A DNA stretch of 42,397 nt from an uncultured Clostridium sp. (GCA_947647595.1 CANSKZ010000011.1:1-42397); one strand, 5' to 3'; shown: positions 33,787 through 42,397, counted from the first letter of the stretch. Notes: generated by a model not told the origin, from the letters alone. Numbers and translations: made by a program.

Positions 33787-34251
33787 TTACCTAAAACATA
33801 TAATATGCTTGACAGCAAACGTCGGCCAAAAAAACGGCTTGTGTTCTTCACCAAAGTCGCATACTTCGCCTCTAAACGGCTCACACATGGATAAGTACAC
33901 TTCCCGCGTGCCAGGCTTATGGGAATGCCCACCGATTGGATTCTCAACCCCTTTCTCTTTGTCGAAATATTCCATTCTCAAATGATTGGCAATACGCCCA
34001 ACATTCGGAAGCCGCCAACAAGCCACCAATATAGAAGACAAAAGTCCGTTTTCTTTCTTTTGCAGATGTTCCTTTTCAACCTCAAATTCCAGATACTCAT
34101 CTGCTTTCCAGATTTCATCCCTCAGAAATTCAACGGATTTCTGGTCATAATCCACATGGTAAATTCCCTGCGGAATGCCAACCATGAGTTTTACATTCCA
34201 AAGTTCATCTTCCATTTTCCGGCATAGTTCATAAGCTATTCTTATTTTCAT
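33787..34251 (-). CDS. orphan hypothetical protein, 154 aa
   Basis: No family recognised. Helical N-terminus (MKIRIAYELCRKMEDELWNV) and a Cys/Trp/Pro-rich C-terminus with NPIGGHSHKPGTREVYLSMC, which hints at metal binding. Three in-frame CGG codons (34221-34219, 34014-34012, 33906-33904) are passed without a frame change. G+C is much higher than in neighbours. SD AAGGAGGA. Driven leftward by promoter repeat copy C. Confidence 0.6.
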   Translation of the reverse strand: MKIRIAYELCRKMEDELWNVKLMVGIPQGIYHVDYDQKSVEFLRDEIWKADEYLEFEVEKEHLQKKENGLLSSILVACWRLPNVGRIANHLRMEYFDKEKGVENPIGGHSHKPGTREVYLSMCEPFRGEVCDFGEEHKPFFWPTFAVKHIICFR

Positions 34252-34309
34252 TCTCTGTTCCTCCTTTTGTTTATTTTTATGTTACAGAGTTCAATATTAA
34301 TACTATATA

Positions 34310-34368
34310 ATTTTAGCATATTTTACATAATTTGTCAACTTGACATAATTCCGTAAATGTGATATAAT
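34310..34368. repeat. palindromic divergent promoter repeat, copy C
   Basis: TGTCAA-C-TTGACA (34333-34345). Leftward -10 TAAAAT (34315-34310), rightward TATAAT (34363-34368), each at 17 bases. About 60 bp around it are almost identical to copy D. Confidence 0.75.
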
Positions 34369-34376
34369 AAAAGGTA

Positions 34377-34407
34377 GGGGATATTTTGATAAAGTATCCC
34401 TTTTTTT
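34377..34407 (+). terminator. hairpin just downstream of the copy C rightward promoter
   Basis: GGGATA (34378-34383) pairs with TATCCC (34395-34400), followed by seven T. The rightward transcript would be a ~40-nt terminated RNA beginning AAAAGGTAGGGG. The stem differs from copy D's at paired positions on both sides. Confidence 0.6.
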
Positions 34408-34491
34408 ATCGAAAAAAGAGATTTTTGCTTTACATCTGTAAAATATTGCAAACCTCTTCTAGAGGAATCTAGGAAAGGAGGACATTGACAA

Positions 34492-34542
34492 ATGACAGGA
34501 TATAGTCTAGTATATTTTCTATATCAGGAAACGAAAGATTGA
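34492..34542 (+). CDS. possible 16-aa leader peptide
   Basis: ATG 34492 has GGAAAGGAGG eleven bases upstream and encodes MTGYSLVYFLYQETKD. Its TGA overlaps a TTG (34539) that opens the next frame, as ATTGA, suggesting coupled translation. No homology claimed. Confidence 0.35.
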   Translation: MTGYSLVYFLYQETKD

Positions 34543-34742
34543 AAGCAGAAATACATAGATTAACAACAGAATTAGAAATATACAAAAACAGTCAAACTAA
34601 AAACTATTTCACTTTAGTTCAGAGGGTTCTTCGCTCCATATATTCCAGCATTGACGACAGGATAAGTCAATTAATGATTAATTATAGTATACTATATATC
34701 TTTTTTTGTCAATCACTTTTTTTATTCGTTTTTGATTTATGA
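34539..34742 (+). CDS. small coiled-coil/membrane protein, possibly a gene remnant
   Basis: TTG-started frame of 67 codons coupled to the leader peptide: LKAEIHRLTTELEIYKN is a coiled coil, and the last 20 residues are hydrophobic (SILYIFFCQSLFLFVFDL). No own SD. The hydrophobic end arises from AT-rich sequence just before the hemolysin III remnant, so the true end may be lost. Low certainty that it is a functional gene. Confidence 0.35.
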   Translation: MKAEIHRLTTELEIYKNSQTKNYFTLVQRVLRSIYSSIDDRISQLMINYSILYIFFCQSLFLFVFDL

Positions 34743-34818
34743 ACTTTTCCATATCTTTGTCATGCTGGGAAGTGCGAGCCATTATTGGTTTGTGTTGAGA
34801 TATATTTTGAAAATGTAA
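34741..34818 (+). pseudogene. C-terminal remnant of a second hemolysin III gene
   Basis: Reads ELFHIFVMLGSASHYWFVLR then YILKM and stop, 25 codons that match the end of the intact gene at 33093-33167 residue for residue except four conservative changes. The DNA differs at many third positions, so it is an old paralogue, not a recent copy. The rest of the gene is missing; its place is taken by orphan sequence with promoter copy C. Confidence 0.75.
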
Positions 34819-34863
34819 AAATGAAAGAGAGTTTCTCTAATTTAAGAAACTCTCTTTCATTTT
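34817..34863. terminator. bidirectional terminator
   Basis: AAAATGAAAGAGAGTTTCT and AGAAACTCTCTTTCATTTT form a perfect long stem, right behind the remnant. Confidence 0.8.
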
Positions 34864-34884
34864 GGAAAACAGAATCATCATTCA

Positions 34885-35112
34885 TCATAATTTGTACAAA
34901 TCAAGACCTCCATCTTTTGCCACCACAACATTAATTTGATTTTGTACCACTACGGCATAAACTTTGCTTGTGATATTTGATGCCACTTGTTGCACTTCAA
35001 GAAGCTCTTCTTCCTTTACTAAGTCTCTGGATTCATCAGACCAATAACTGATAAATTTAGCTATTTCTTTCTTGTCTACAATTCCATCTGTCATTTTTAC
35101 AAAATGTCTCAT
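34885..35112 (-). CDS. orphan hypothetical protein, 75 aa
   Basis: No family recognised. ATG 35112 (MRHFVKMTDGIVDKKEIAKF) has AAAGGAGGTAG upstream; the longer frame to 35331 has no such site. Small alpha/beta protein ending INVVVAKDGGLDLYKL. Driven leftward by promoter repeat copy D, whose -10 lies 58 bases upstream, the same distance as for the copy C gene. Confidence 0.6.
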   Translation of the reverse strand: MRHFVKMTDGIVDKKEIAKFISYWSDESRDLVKEEELLEVQQVASNITSKVYAVVVQNQINVVVAKDGGLDLYKL

Positions 35113-35169
35113 CTTGCTACCTCCTTTGCCTAGTGCGTTGTCTCTAATTTTCAAATAAATAACACATTT

Positions 35170-35228
35170 ATTATAACATATTTTACATAATTTGTCAACT
35201 TGACATAATTTGGCAAATGTGATATAAT
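35170..35228. repeat. palindromic divergent promoter repeat, copy D
   Basis: TGTCAA-C-TTGACA (35193-35205). Leftward -10 TATAAT (35175-35170), rightward TATAAT (35223-35228), both at 17 bases: two perfect promoters back to back. Arms form an imperfect palindrome of about 59 bp. Confidence 0.8.
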
Positions 35229-35236
35229 AAAAGGTA

Positions 35237-35266
35237 GAGAGATAATTTTTAATTATCTCTTTTTTA
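35237..35266 (+). terminator. hairpin just downstream of the copy D rightward promoter
   Basis: AGAGATAATT-TTT-AATTATCTCT stem followed by TTTTT. With copy C it shows the same layout (AAAAGGTAG then hairpin) but a different paired sequence. Confidence 0.65.
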
Positions 35267-35310
35267 TGTAAAAAATAGTTAGTTTCTTCCATATTTCTCA
35301 AATTTACCAA

Positions 35311-35339
35311 TTGACAAATTACGACAAACATTATAAGAT
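35311..35339 (+). promoter_or_regulatory. promoter of the activase gene
   Basis: TTGACA (35311-35316), 17 bases, TAAGAT (35334-35339), followed by AGAAGGTG and the ATG at 35394. Confidence 0.75.
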
Positions 35340-35393
35340 ATAATTATGTTAAAATGTTCATTTTAGCATATTATTGATAAGAAGGTGTACTAT

Positions 35394-38300
35394 ATGAAAA
35401 ATAAATTGCATGTTGGCCTTGATATTGGCTCTACAACCATAAAAATTATGGTATTGAATGATACCTTAAAACCAATTTATTCTAGTTATACAAGACATTT
35501 TTCAGATACAAAAAAAACGTTATCTGAAGTCTTGTTAAAATTTGTGAAAGATTATCCAAATTCAGAATTCACAATGTCTCTTACTGGTTCTGGTGCATTA
35601 GAAATTTCACGTTTACTGAATATTTCTTTTGTGCAAGAAGTTATCGCTTGTAAAAAAGCGGTGGAAAACCTAATTCCAGAAACTGATGTTGTAATTGAAC
35701 TGGGTGGAGAAGATGCAAAAATTATTTATTTTGATAAATTTATTGAGCAACGTATGAATGGAACTTGCGCTGGTGGAACAGGTGCCTTTTTAGACCAAAT
35801 GGCATCCTTGCTAAATACAGATACTGCTGGACTAAATGAACTTGCAAAAGGTTATAAAACCATTTATCCGATTGCTTCTCGCTGTGGCGTTTTTGCAAAA
35901 ACAGATATTCAACCTTTAATTAACGAAGGCGCTGCAAAAGAAGATATTGCGATTTCTATTTTTCAAGCAGTTGTGAATCAGACAATTTCTGGGCTAGCTT
36001 GTGGAAGACCAATTCGTGGAAAAGTAGCATTTTTGGGTGGACCGCTTAGTTATTTGCCAGAACTTCGTAATCGTTTTATTGAAACACTTGATTTAAAGGA
36101 GGATGAAATCATTGTTCCAGAAAATGCTCATTTATTTGTTGCAACTGGCGCTGCTTTTTCCTCTGTAGAAACTGAATGGATTTCTACTAAAATATTAGAA
36201 AAAAATTTAAAAAAATTCGAAAAGTCAAATTATACAGAAAGCAAACCTTTGCCAGCTTTATTTGCAACAAAACAAGATTATGAAGAATTTAAAGAAAGAC
36301 ATGCAAAACATACTGTTCGTGAAACTTCTTTGGAAAATTTTTCTGGAAACTGCTATTTAGGAATTGATGCGGGTTCTACAACAACAAAGCTTGTTTTAAT
36401 TAATGAAAAAAATGAAATTTTATATTCTTTATATCGTAATAACAATGGAAATCCGCTTACTTCTGTGATTGAAATGTTGAAAGAATTATATAAAGTTTTG
36501 CCAGAAACTGCAAATTTACGTTTTAGTGGCGTTACTGGTTATGGTGAAAAATTGATTCAGACAGGACTGAATATTGATTTAAACGAAATTGAAACAATTG
36601 CGCATTATACGGCTGCAAAAGAGTTTGAGCCAAATGTTTCGAGTATTATTGATATTGGTGGACAAGATATGAAATATATCAAAATTAAAGATGATACAAT
36701 TGATAATATTATGCTAAATGAAGCTTGTTCGTCTGGTTGTGGCTCATTTTTGGAAACATTTGCTAAGAGTTTGGGCATTTCGATTGAGGAATTTGTGAAA
36801 GAAGCTTTGAATTCGAAAACGCCTGTGGATTTGGGATCACGTTGTACTGTTTTTATGAATTCGAAAATTAAACAAGCCCAAAAGGAAGGTGCTTCAGTTG
36901 GAGATATTTCGGCTGGACTTTCGTATTCCATTATAAAAAATGCGATTCAAAAAGTGATGAAGGTAAGAGATGTAAAAACTTTGGGTGAACATATTGTGGT
37001 ACAAGGTGGAACTTTTTATAATGATGCTGTTTTACGTAGTTTCGAATCAATTGTTGGTCGTGAAGTGGTAAGACCAAATATTGCTGGATTAATGGGAGCA
37101 TATGGTGTTGCGCTTCTTGCAAAAGAGCAATTTATTGCGAATATGGATATGGAGTATTTTTCAACTGTTTTGAAAGCAGAAGAACTGGATAAACTGGATA
37201 TAAAAATTACACATACGCGTTGTAATGGGTGTGAAAATCACTGTTTGCTTACGATTAATATGTTTGATAATGGCAAAAAATTTATTTCGGGGAATCGTTG
37301 TGAAAAAGGAAGTGGAGAAACTTCGAAAAATCAAGATTTACCAAATTTGTATCAATATAAATATGAGCGATTGTTTGGTTATACACCATTGGAAGAAACA
37401 GAAGCAAAACGTGGAATAATTGGTATTCCTAGAGTTTTAAATATGTATGAAGATTATCCATTCTGGTTTACGTTTTTTACAAATTTGGGATTTCGTGTGG
37501 TTATTTCTGAAAAAAGTAATCGTAAAACATATGAAAAAGGAATTGAATCGATGCCTTCTGAATCGGTTTGTTATCCTGCAAAATTGGCTCATGGACATAT
37601 TATGAGTTTGTTGGAACAAGGAATTAAGACAATATTTTATCCTTGTATTCCGTATTCGCGAAAAGAGCATGATGTGGCAGATAATCATTATAATTGTCCG
37701 ATTGTTATTTCGTACTCGGAGGTTATAAAAAATAATGTAGAAGAATTGAAAGATATTAAATATATTAATTCTTTCTTGCCAATTGATAATACGAAAAATT
37801 TAGTAAAAGTAATTTCGTCTTTGGAGGAGTTTAAGGAATATAATTTTAGCAAGTCGGAATTGAAAATAGCGGCAGAAAAAGCAGAGGAAGAATATCAGAA
37901 GTATAAAAAAGATGTGCGTGACAAAGGGAAGGAAGTTTTAGAATATATTGAAAAAAATGATTTGCGTGGAATTGTTTTAGCGGGAAGACCTTATCATGTT
38001 GACCCTGAAGTAAATCATGGAATTGATACGTTAATTACTTCGCTTGGTTTATGCGTGTTATCTGAGGATAGTATTGAAAATCAAGGTGAAATTAAGAAAC
38101 CGATTCGTGTAGTAAATCAGTGGGTTTATCATTCGAGATTGTATGCATCAGCGGATTTTGTGGGAAAACATGATTATTTGGAAATGATACAGTTGAATTC
38201 ATTTGGTTGCGGTGTTGACGCTGTTACAACTGACCAAGTGGAAGAAATCTTGAAAAGTTATGATAATATGTATACTTTGATTAAAATTGACGAAATCAAT

Positions 38301-39717
38301 AATTTAGGTGCAATTCGTATTCGTGTTCGTTCGCTGTTGGCAAGTATGAATAAACGATTGGCGAATAAAAAATCACCTGAAAAATTGGGAAATTATGAAA
38401 TTAACAAAAAATTCTTTACGAAAAATATGAAAGAAGATGGTTATACCATTTTGTGTCCACAAATGGCTCCAATTCATTTTGATTTGTTAGAGGCAGCGAT
38501 GCAATCTTTGGGATACAATGTGAAATTGTTAAAGGATTGTACCGAACATACTGTTGAAACTGGTTTAAAATACGTAAATAATGATGCTTGCTATCCATCT
38601 ATTTTGACGACTGGGCAAATGATTGAAGCTTTGGAAAGTGGAAAATATGATGCTAATAAAACTGCTTTAATTATGTCTCAAACGGGCGGTGGATGCCGTG
38701 CAACAAATTATATTGGATTTATTCGAAAAGCATTGAAAGATGCTGGATATCCAAATGTTCCTGTGGTTTCATTTAATATTGTAGGAATGGAAAAAGCAAA
38801 TGGATTTAAAATTAACGCAAAAATGATTGAAAAAATGTTGAAAGGCGTTTTATATGGCGATTTATTGCAGAAATTGCTTTATAAAAATAGAGCTTATGAA
38901 GTACATAAGGGTGAAACACAAGAAAAGTTTGAGTATTGGATGGAAAAATGCAAAAAATTGGTAGCAAATTCGACTTTGTCAGAATTTAAAAAGAGTATTT
39001 ATGAAATTGTAGAAGATTTCGAAGATATTGAACTTGATTTAAGTGAAGAAAAACCAAAAGTTGGTATTGTGGGTGAAGTATTGATTAAATATCATCCTTT
39101 TGGAAATAATTATATTGTTGATGTTTTAGAGCAAGAAGGTGCTGAAGTTATTTCACCAGATTTTATGGGATTTTTAAAATTTATTTGCACACATAAAATT
39201 ACAAATCATACCTTGTTACATACTGATAAAATGAAATCTACTATATTTAAAATTGTTTTAAAATTAATTGCTCTTTTTGAAAAAGATAATATAAAAGCAT
39301 TAAAAAATTCGAAAAAAGATTATTTATTGCCTTGTGATATTTGGGAGTTGGAAAGCAAAGTGAAAAATATTTTATCCATTGGAAATCAAACAGGTGAAGG
39401 TTGGTTTTTAACGGCGGAAATGGTGGAATATATTGAACATGGAATTCCAAATATTGTGTGCATTCAACCATTTGCTTGTTTGCCAAATCATGTAGTTGGA
39501 AAAGGCGTTATAAAAACAATTCGCGAAAAATATCCCTATAGCAATATTGCTCCTGTCGATTATGACCCACGGAGCAAGTAAAACAAATCAAACAAATCGA
39601 ATTAAATTATTATTAACGGTTGCAAAGGATAATTTGAAAAATAAAAATAATTCAAAAAAAGCAATCGAAATTGAAAATATTTTAGATGAAAATAAAATAA
39701 ATGAAAAAATAAATTAA
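35394..39717 (+). CDS. 2-hydroxyacyl-CoA dehydratase activase-type giant protein, extended by a +1 shift at CGG
   Basis: A 1440-residue fused activator. Two ASKHA ATPase domains (LHVGLDIGSTTIKIMVLND at the start; YLGIDAGSTTTKLVLINE near residue 325), cluster-ligand segments NGTCAGGTGAFLDQ and NEACSSGCGSFLE, a DUF2229-like part (RGIIGIPRVLNMYEDYPFWF) and a dehydratase-like C-terminal half. Such proteins hydrolyse ATP to feed electrons into radical dehydratases of amino-acid fermentation. The zero frame ends DYDPRSK at 39579-39581. Skipping the C of CGG (39570-39572) gives DYDPGASKTNQTNRIKLLLT, the family's conserved end, plus a Lys/Asn-rich tail to TAA 39717. SD AGAAGGTG. Confidence 0.87.
39570..39572 (+). 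other. CGG codon at the reading-frame break of the activase
   Basis: CCA CGG AGC AAG TAA becomes CCA-C-GGA GCA AGT AAA. The zero frame stops after two more codons; the +1 frame restores D-Y-D-P-G-A-S and 48 further codons. Confidence 0.78.
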
Positions 39718-39727
39718 TAAAAAATAA

Positions 39728-39768
39728 AAACTGGCTATACTGTTTGTAGTCAGGTTTTTATTTATTTA
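39728..39768 (+). terminator. terminator after the activase gene
   Basis: An imperfect AAACTGGCTA / TAGTCAGGTTT stem with T-run begins eleven bases after the +1-frame stop (39717). Confidence 0.55.
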
Positions 39769-42397
39769 TAACTGTAGTTTATTGTAAAAAATATACTATA
39801 TTTTTTGGTTTTTGTCTTTTTGATTCATCGTTTACAAACTTTATGTGCACTATATTTTTTCCGAATCAAATTTGCATTTTGATATTATTTCCCATGTTTT
39901 GTATCGCTATTTTTAAAATAATAATTTATCTATCTTTATCCTTTGGTATATATTATGTAATTTTGACTTTTTAAAGACAAATTTGCTTGAATTCTTGTTA
40001 ATTTTTTGGATTTCTCATGTCAATTCTAATTCAATTTTTCAATTTTTATTATACTAAAATATCTGACTTTTATTAAAAAGTTTTTTTCTATCAACTATAA
40101 TACTTTTAAAAAAATTTCTTATAATTAATTTATTTATTTTAAATTATTTTACTTCTAATTTATATTAAAGTTAATTATTTTGTAATATTAAAATTAATTA
40201 TTAAATTTAAAAAAATAAATTTTAATAATCTAAATTTAATTTTTATATTTATTTATTATTTAAAATATATAATTTTATTATAACAAATTTTATATTTTAT
40301 TTTAATTATATATATTATTAATTAATTAATTTTTTATTTTCTTATTTTATTTTTACAAATATTTTATAGAATTAATAATATTTTTTATTATTTTTAAATT
40401 TTAAAATTAGTATTTAAAATTTTATTTTAATTATATATATTAATCTAAAGTTTTAAATATAAAACTTTAATACTTAAATTTTATAAAAAATATATAAAAA
40501 TTTAGAATCAGCAAACTTTAAACTATCCTTTTAAGGATTTATATTTTTAAGTAACTATTAGATAATTACTAATCCTTTTTAATCTTAAAATCTTATGTTT
40601 TGTCTTTTTGTATTGGTCCTGTTTTATATTATGTAGATTTAATTTTGTTGTATTGTTTTTTCTATTTTATCCTTATTTCCCATATAATTTTCAAATTTAT
40701 TTCCTACTTTTTTAATCTAAAAAAAAACAAAAGTCTTATATTATGTATTGTTTTATATTTTTTGATGTACTGTTTCTATTACATATTAGAAAAATGACAA
40801 AAATGTTTGAATGTTATATAAAATTTAATTTTATTATGCTTCTACTTTTATGCTATATTAATTTTTATTTATTTTTTAGTTAATAGGATTTAAAATAAAT
40901 AATATTTATTTTAAAGTTTTTGTTTTTTAATTAAATTTATTAATATTATCATATTCAATTATAAGTTTTATTTTTTAAATATTATAATTTTATTAATTAT
41001 TATCAATTAAATTATAATATTATATTATTACTATTGTTTTTAAATAAAACAAATATTTTTTAATTAAATTATTTATTATATTTATAATTTATTTTATTAA
41101 TGTCCTAATATTATATTTTAGACAAAAATAGAATATTAGTAAGAAATTGTTCTTTATCAAAATTTCTCTATAAAAATGCTGTTTTATTTTATTGACAATA
41201 GTCAATTTCAATTTATGTATACACTAAAACCTATCAAGTGTTTTACTTTTTTCTTTATTTCCCATATAATTATATGTAATAAATTTCATATATTTTATAC
41301 ATGATGTAACTTATAGTATTTTAATTACTCCGACTTTATTACTTTAAAAAATTAAAAGTAATAAATCGAATTATATAACAAAGTTATTTATTTGGATTTA
41401 TTAATTAGCATATTCTAATTTTTAATAAAATAATTAAATTTTTTGTTAGAAATATTTTTTATAATTAAATAATTTTGTATTTATTATTTTAAATTATACA
41501 TTTTCAATAAATAAAAATTTTCAAGATTGTTTTTATTAAAAATAATAATTAATGATTTAAACTTATAAATGTATTCAAATTTACAAAAATTTTTATGTAT
41601 TAATTAGTAATCTTTTGTATTAATATTTTTTTGTATATCTTAATCTTTTTATATAGAAAATTTTACACTGCTTTTACCATTCTGTCTTTATGACAACATC
41701 TTTTTCAATCTTATGTATATCTTTCATGACTTTAATTCAAACTTTACATTTTCTTTATTTCCCATGCATTTTATTCCTAAAACTAATAATCAAATTTTTT
41801 TATTAAATTGATAATTCTAACTTTATGTAATTATATATTTTTTTGTCTTATAAATGGATTCTTGACAATTATCTATTTTTAGACATACTTAAAAACATAT
41901 CGATAATTAAAAAATCAATAATTCATTTATTTACTATTCAAATTTTTAATTTATATTATTTTTTAATTCAATTTTACAAAAATAAACTTTTTTATTATTT
42001 TGATATATCCTTTAGTCATTTTCAAATTTTTTAATATTAATACTTAATGTATTTCTTTTTTATTTTTTAATTAAAACATTTATTATTTATCTCTATTATT
42101 TATTATTTTTCTATTATTTTTTATTATTTATTACTTTTCTATATTTTTATTAGTTATTTATTTTTTCTTATTTTCTTAATTTAATATTTATTTAATGTAT
42201 ATGTTTTTTATTCTTTCATATATTTTTTACTTTTTTAGAAAAAAATAACTTAATCAATTTTATTTTTAATAAATTAATTATTATTATTATTAATTAATTT
42301 ACTTTTTTATTTTATATTTCTATTTATTCATTATTCTATTATTATAAATTATTGCAATAATATTTATTAAAACTGTTCTATTTTAATAGACAGTCTT
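39769..42397. other. AT-rich gene desert of about 2.6 kb
   Basis: No convincing gene in either strand: the longest frames (60-65 codons) are low-complexity Phe/Ile/Leu/Lys strings without SD sites. Long stretches are nearly pure A/T. No tRNA, rRNA or CRISPR. Four islands with slightly higher G+C carry the repeat described separately. Confidence 0.7.
39811..41766. repeat. degenerate repeat family in the AT-rich desert (four copies)
   Basis: The 11-mer TTATTTCCCAT occurs at 39885-39895, 40673-40683, 41255-41265 and 41755-41765. In three copies TTTGTCTTTTTG or a close variant lies about 76-80 bp to its left (39811, 40600, 41680). Copies are spaced 788, 582 and 500 bp. On the other strand each begins ATGGGAAATAA, giving short MGN-K/N peptides without SD sites. 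Confidence 0.5.

Noticed and set aside
4702..39572. CGG reassigned to another amino acid instead of shifting the frame
   Set aside because: At all four sites the downstream homology is in a different frame, and frame 0 meets a stop within two to about fifteen codons, so reassignment alone cannot restore the proteins.
40600..42034. Frames of 60-65 codons in the AT-rich desert as genes
   Set aside because: No SD sites, composed of Phe/Ile/Leu/Tyr/Lys strings expected from random A/T sequence.
1..42397. CRISPR array or insertion sequence in the window
   Set aside because: No regularly spaced direct repeats with unique spacers and no transposase frame; the repeats seen are promoters, terminators or desert motifs.

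Overview
This 42.4 kb window comes from a very AT-rich, endospore-forming member of the Clostridia, probably an uncultured gut-type anaerobe. Evidence: spoIIR, spmA/spmB and a GerMN protein, strong SD sites, textbook TTGACA-17-TATAAT promoters, and a giant 2-hydroxyacyl-CoA dehydratase-type activase. The genus cannot be named from the sequence.

Layout. 1-6.04 kb is the integrase end of a prophage or integrative element abutting the 3' end of a tRNA-Thr gene. It has a leftward early operon (Cro-like HTH, excisionase-like HTH, small membrane proteins, Sak-type annealing protein, YqaJ exonuclease) and a rightward CI-like repressor. Next come an Abi-alpha (DUF4393) gene, an ImmA/IrrE protease and a tyrosine integrase. 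6.04-6.38 kb is a tRNA-Lys/Glu/Thr operon. 6.4-12.7 kb holds ogt, a YhcC-type radical SAM gene, an orphan, an Ord/DapB-like dehydrogenase, recQ, a PBECR-like nuclease and a candidate structured RNA. 12.7-15.9 kb is a leftward five-gene operon (ccdA, membrane thioredoxin, MBL hydrolase, HD hydrolase, peptidase E). 16-25.8 kb holds a glucosaminidase-like protein, a superoxide dismutase, a UDPGP-phosphoglucomutase fusion, spoIIR, murA, walJ and an RHH protein. 25.8-35.1 kb holds spmA/spmB, a fused MntA-HepT toxin-antitoxin, rsmI, trmN6, a GerMN protein, hemolysin III and several orphans. 35.4-39.7 kb is the activase. 39.7-42.4 kb is an extremely AT-rich desert with degenerate repeats.

Main observation. 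Five genes are each split in two reading frames, and each is restored by skipping one base. In four (ImmA, integrase, UDPGP-phosphoglucomutase, activase) the break falls exactly on an in-frame CGG codon read as C + GGN, restoring a Gly that in at least two cases belongs to a family motif (TGLR, DYDPGAS). The fifth (PBECR nuclease) breaks at CGA, read as C + GAT. Scanning every gene by eye, I found no in-frame CGG used as an ordinary sense codon in any gene of a recognised family. The only seven others lie in four unrecognised, less AT-rich orphan genes. This suggests that CGG is an unassigned or starved codon that triggers +1 frameshifting here. A systematic C-insertion artefact is the main alternative.

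Other points of interest: a palindromic divergent-promoter repeat in four copies, each upstream of an unrecognised leftward gene; a three-helix candidate RNA behind the PBECR gene; the single-chain MntA-HepT fusion; and a leftover C-terminal fragment of a second hemolysin III gene.
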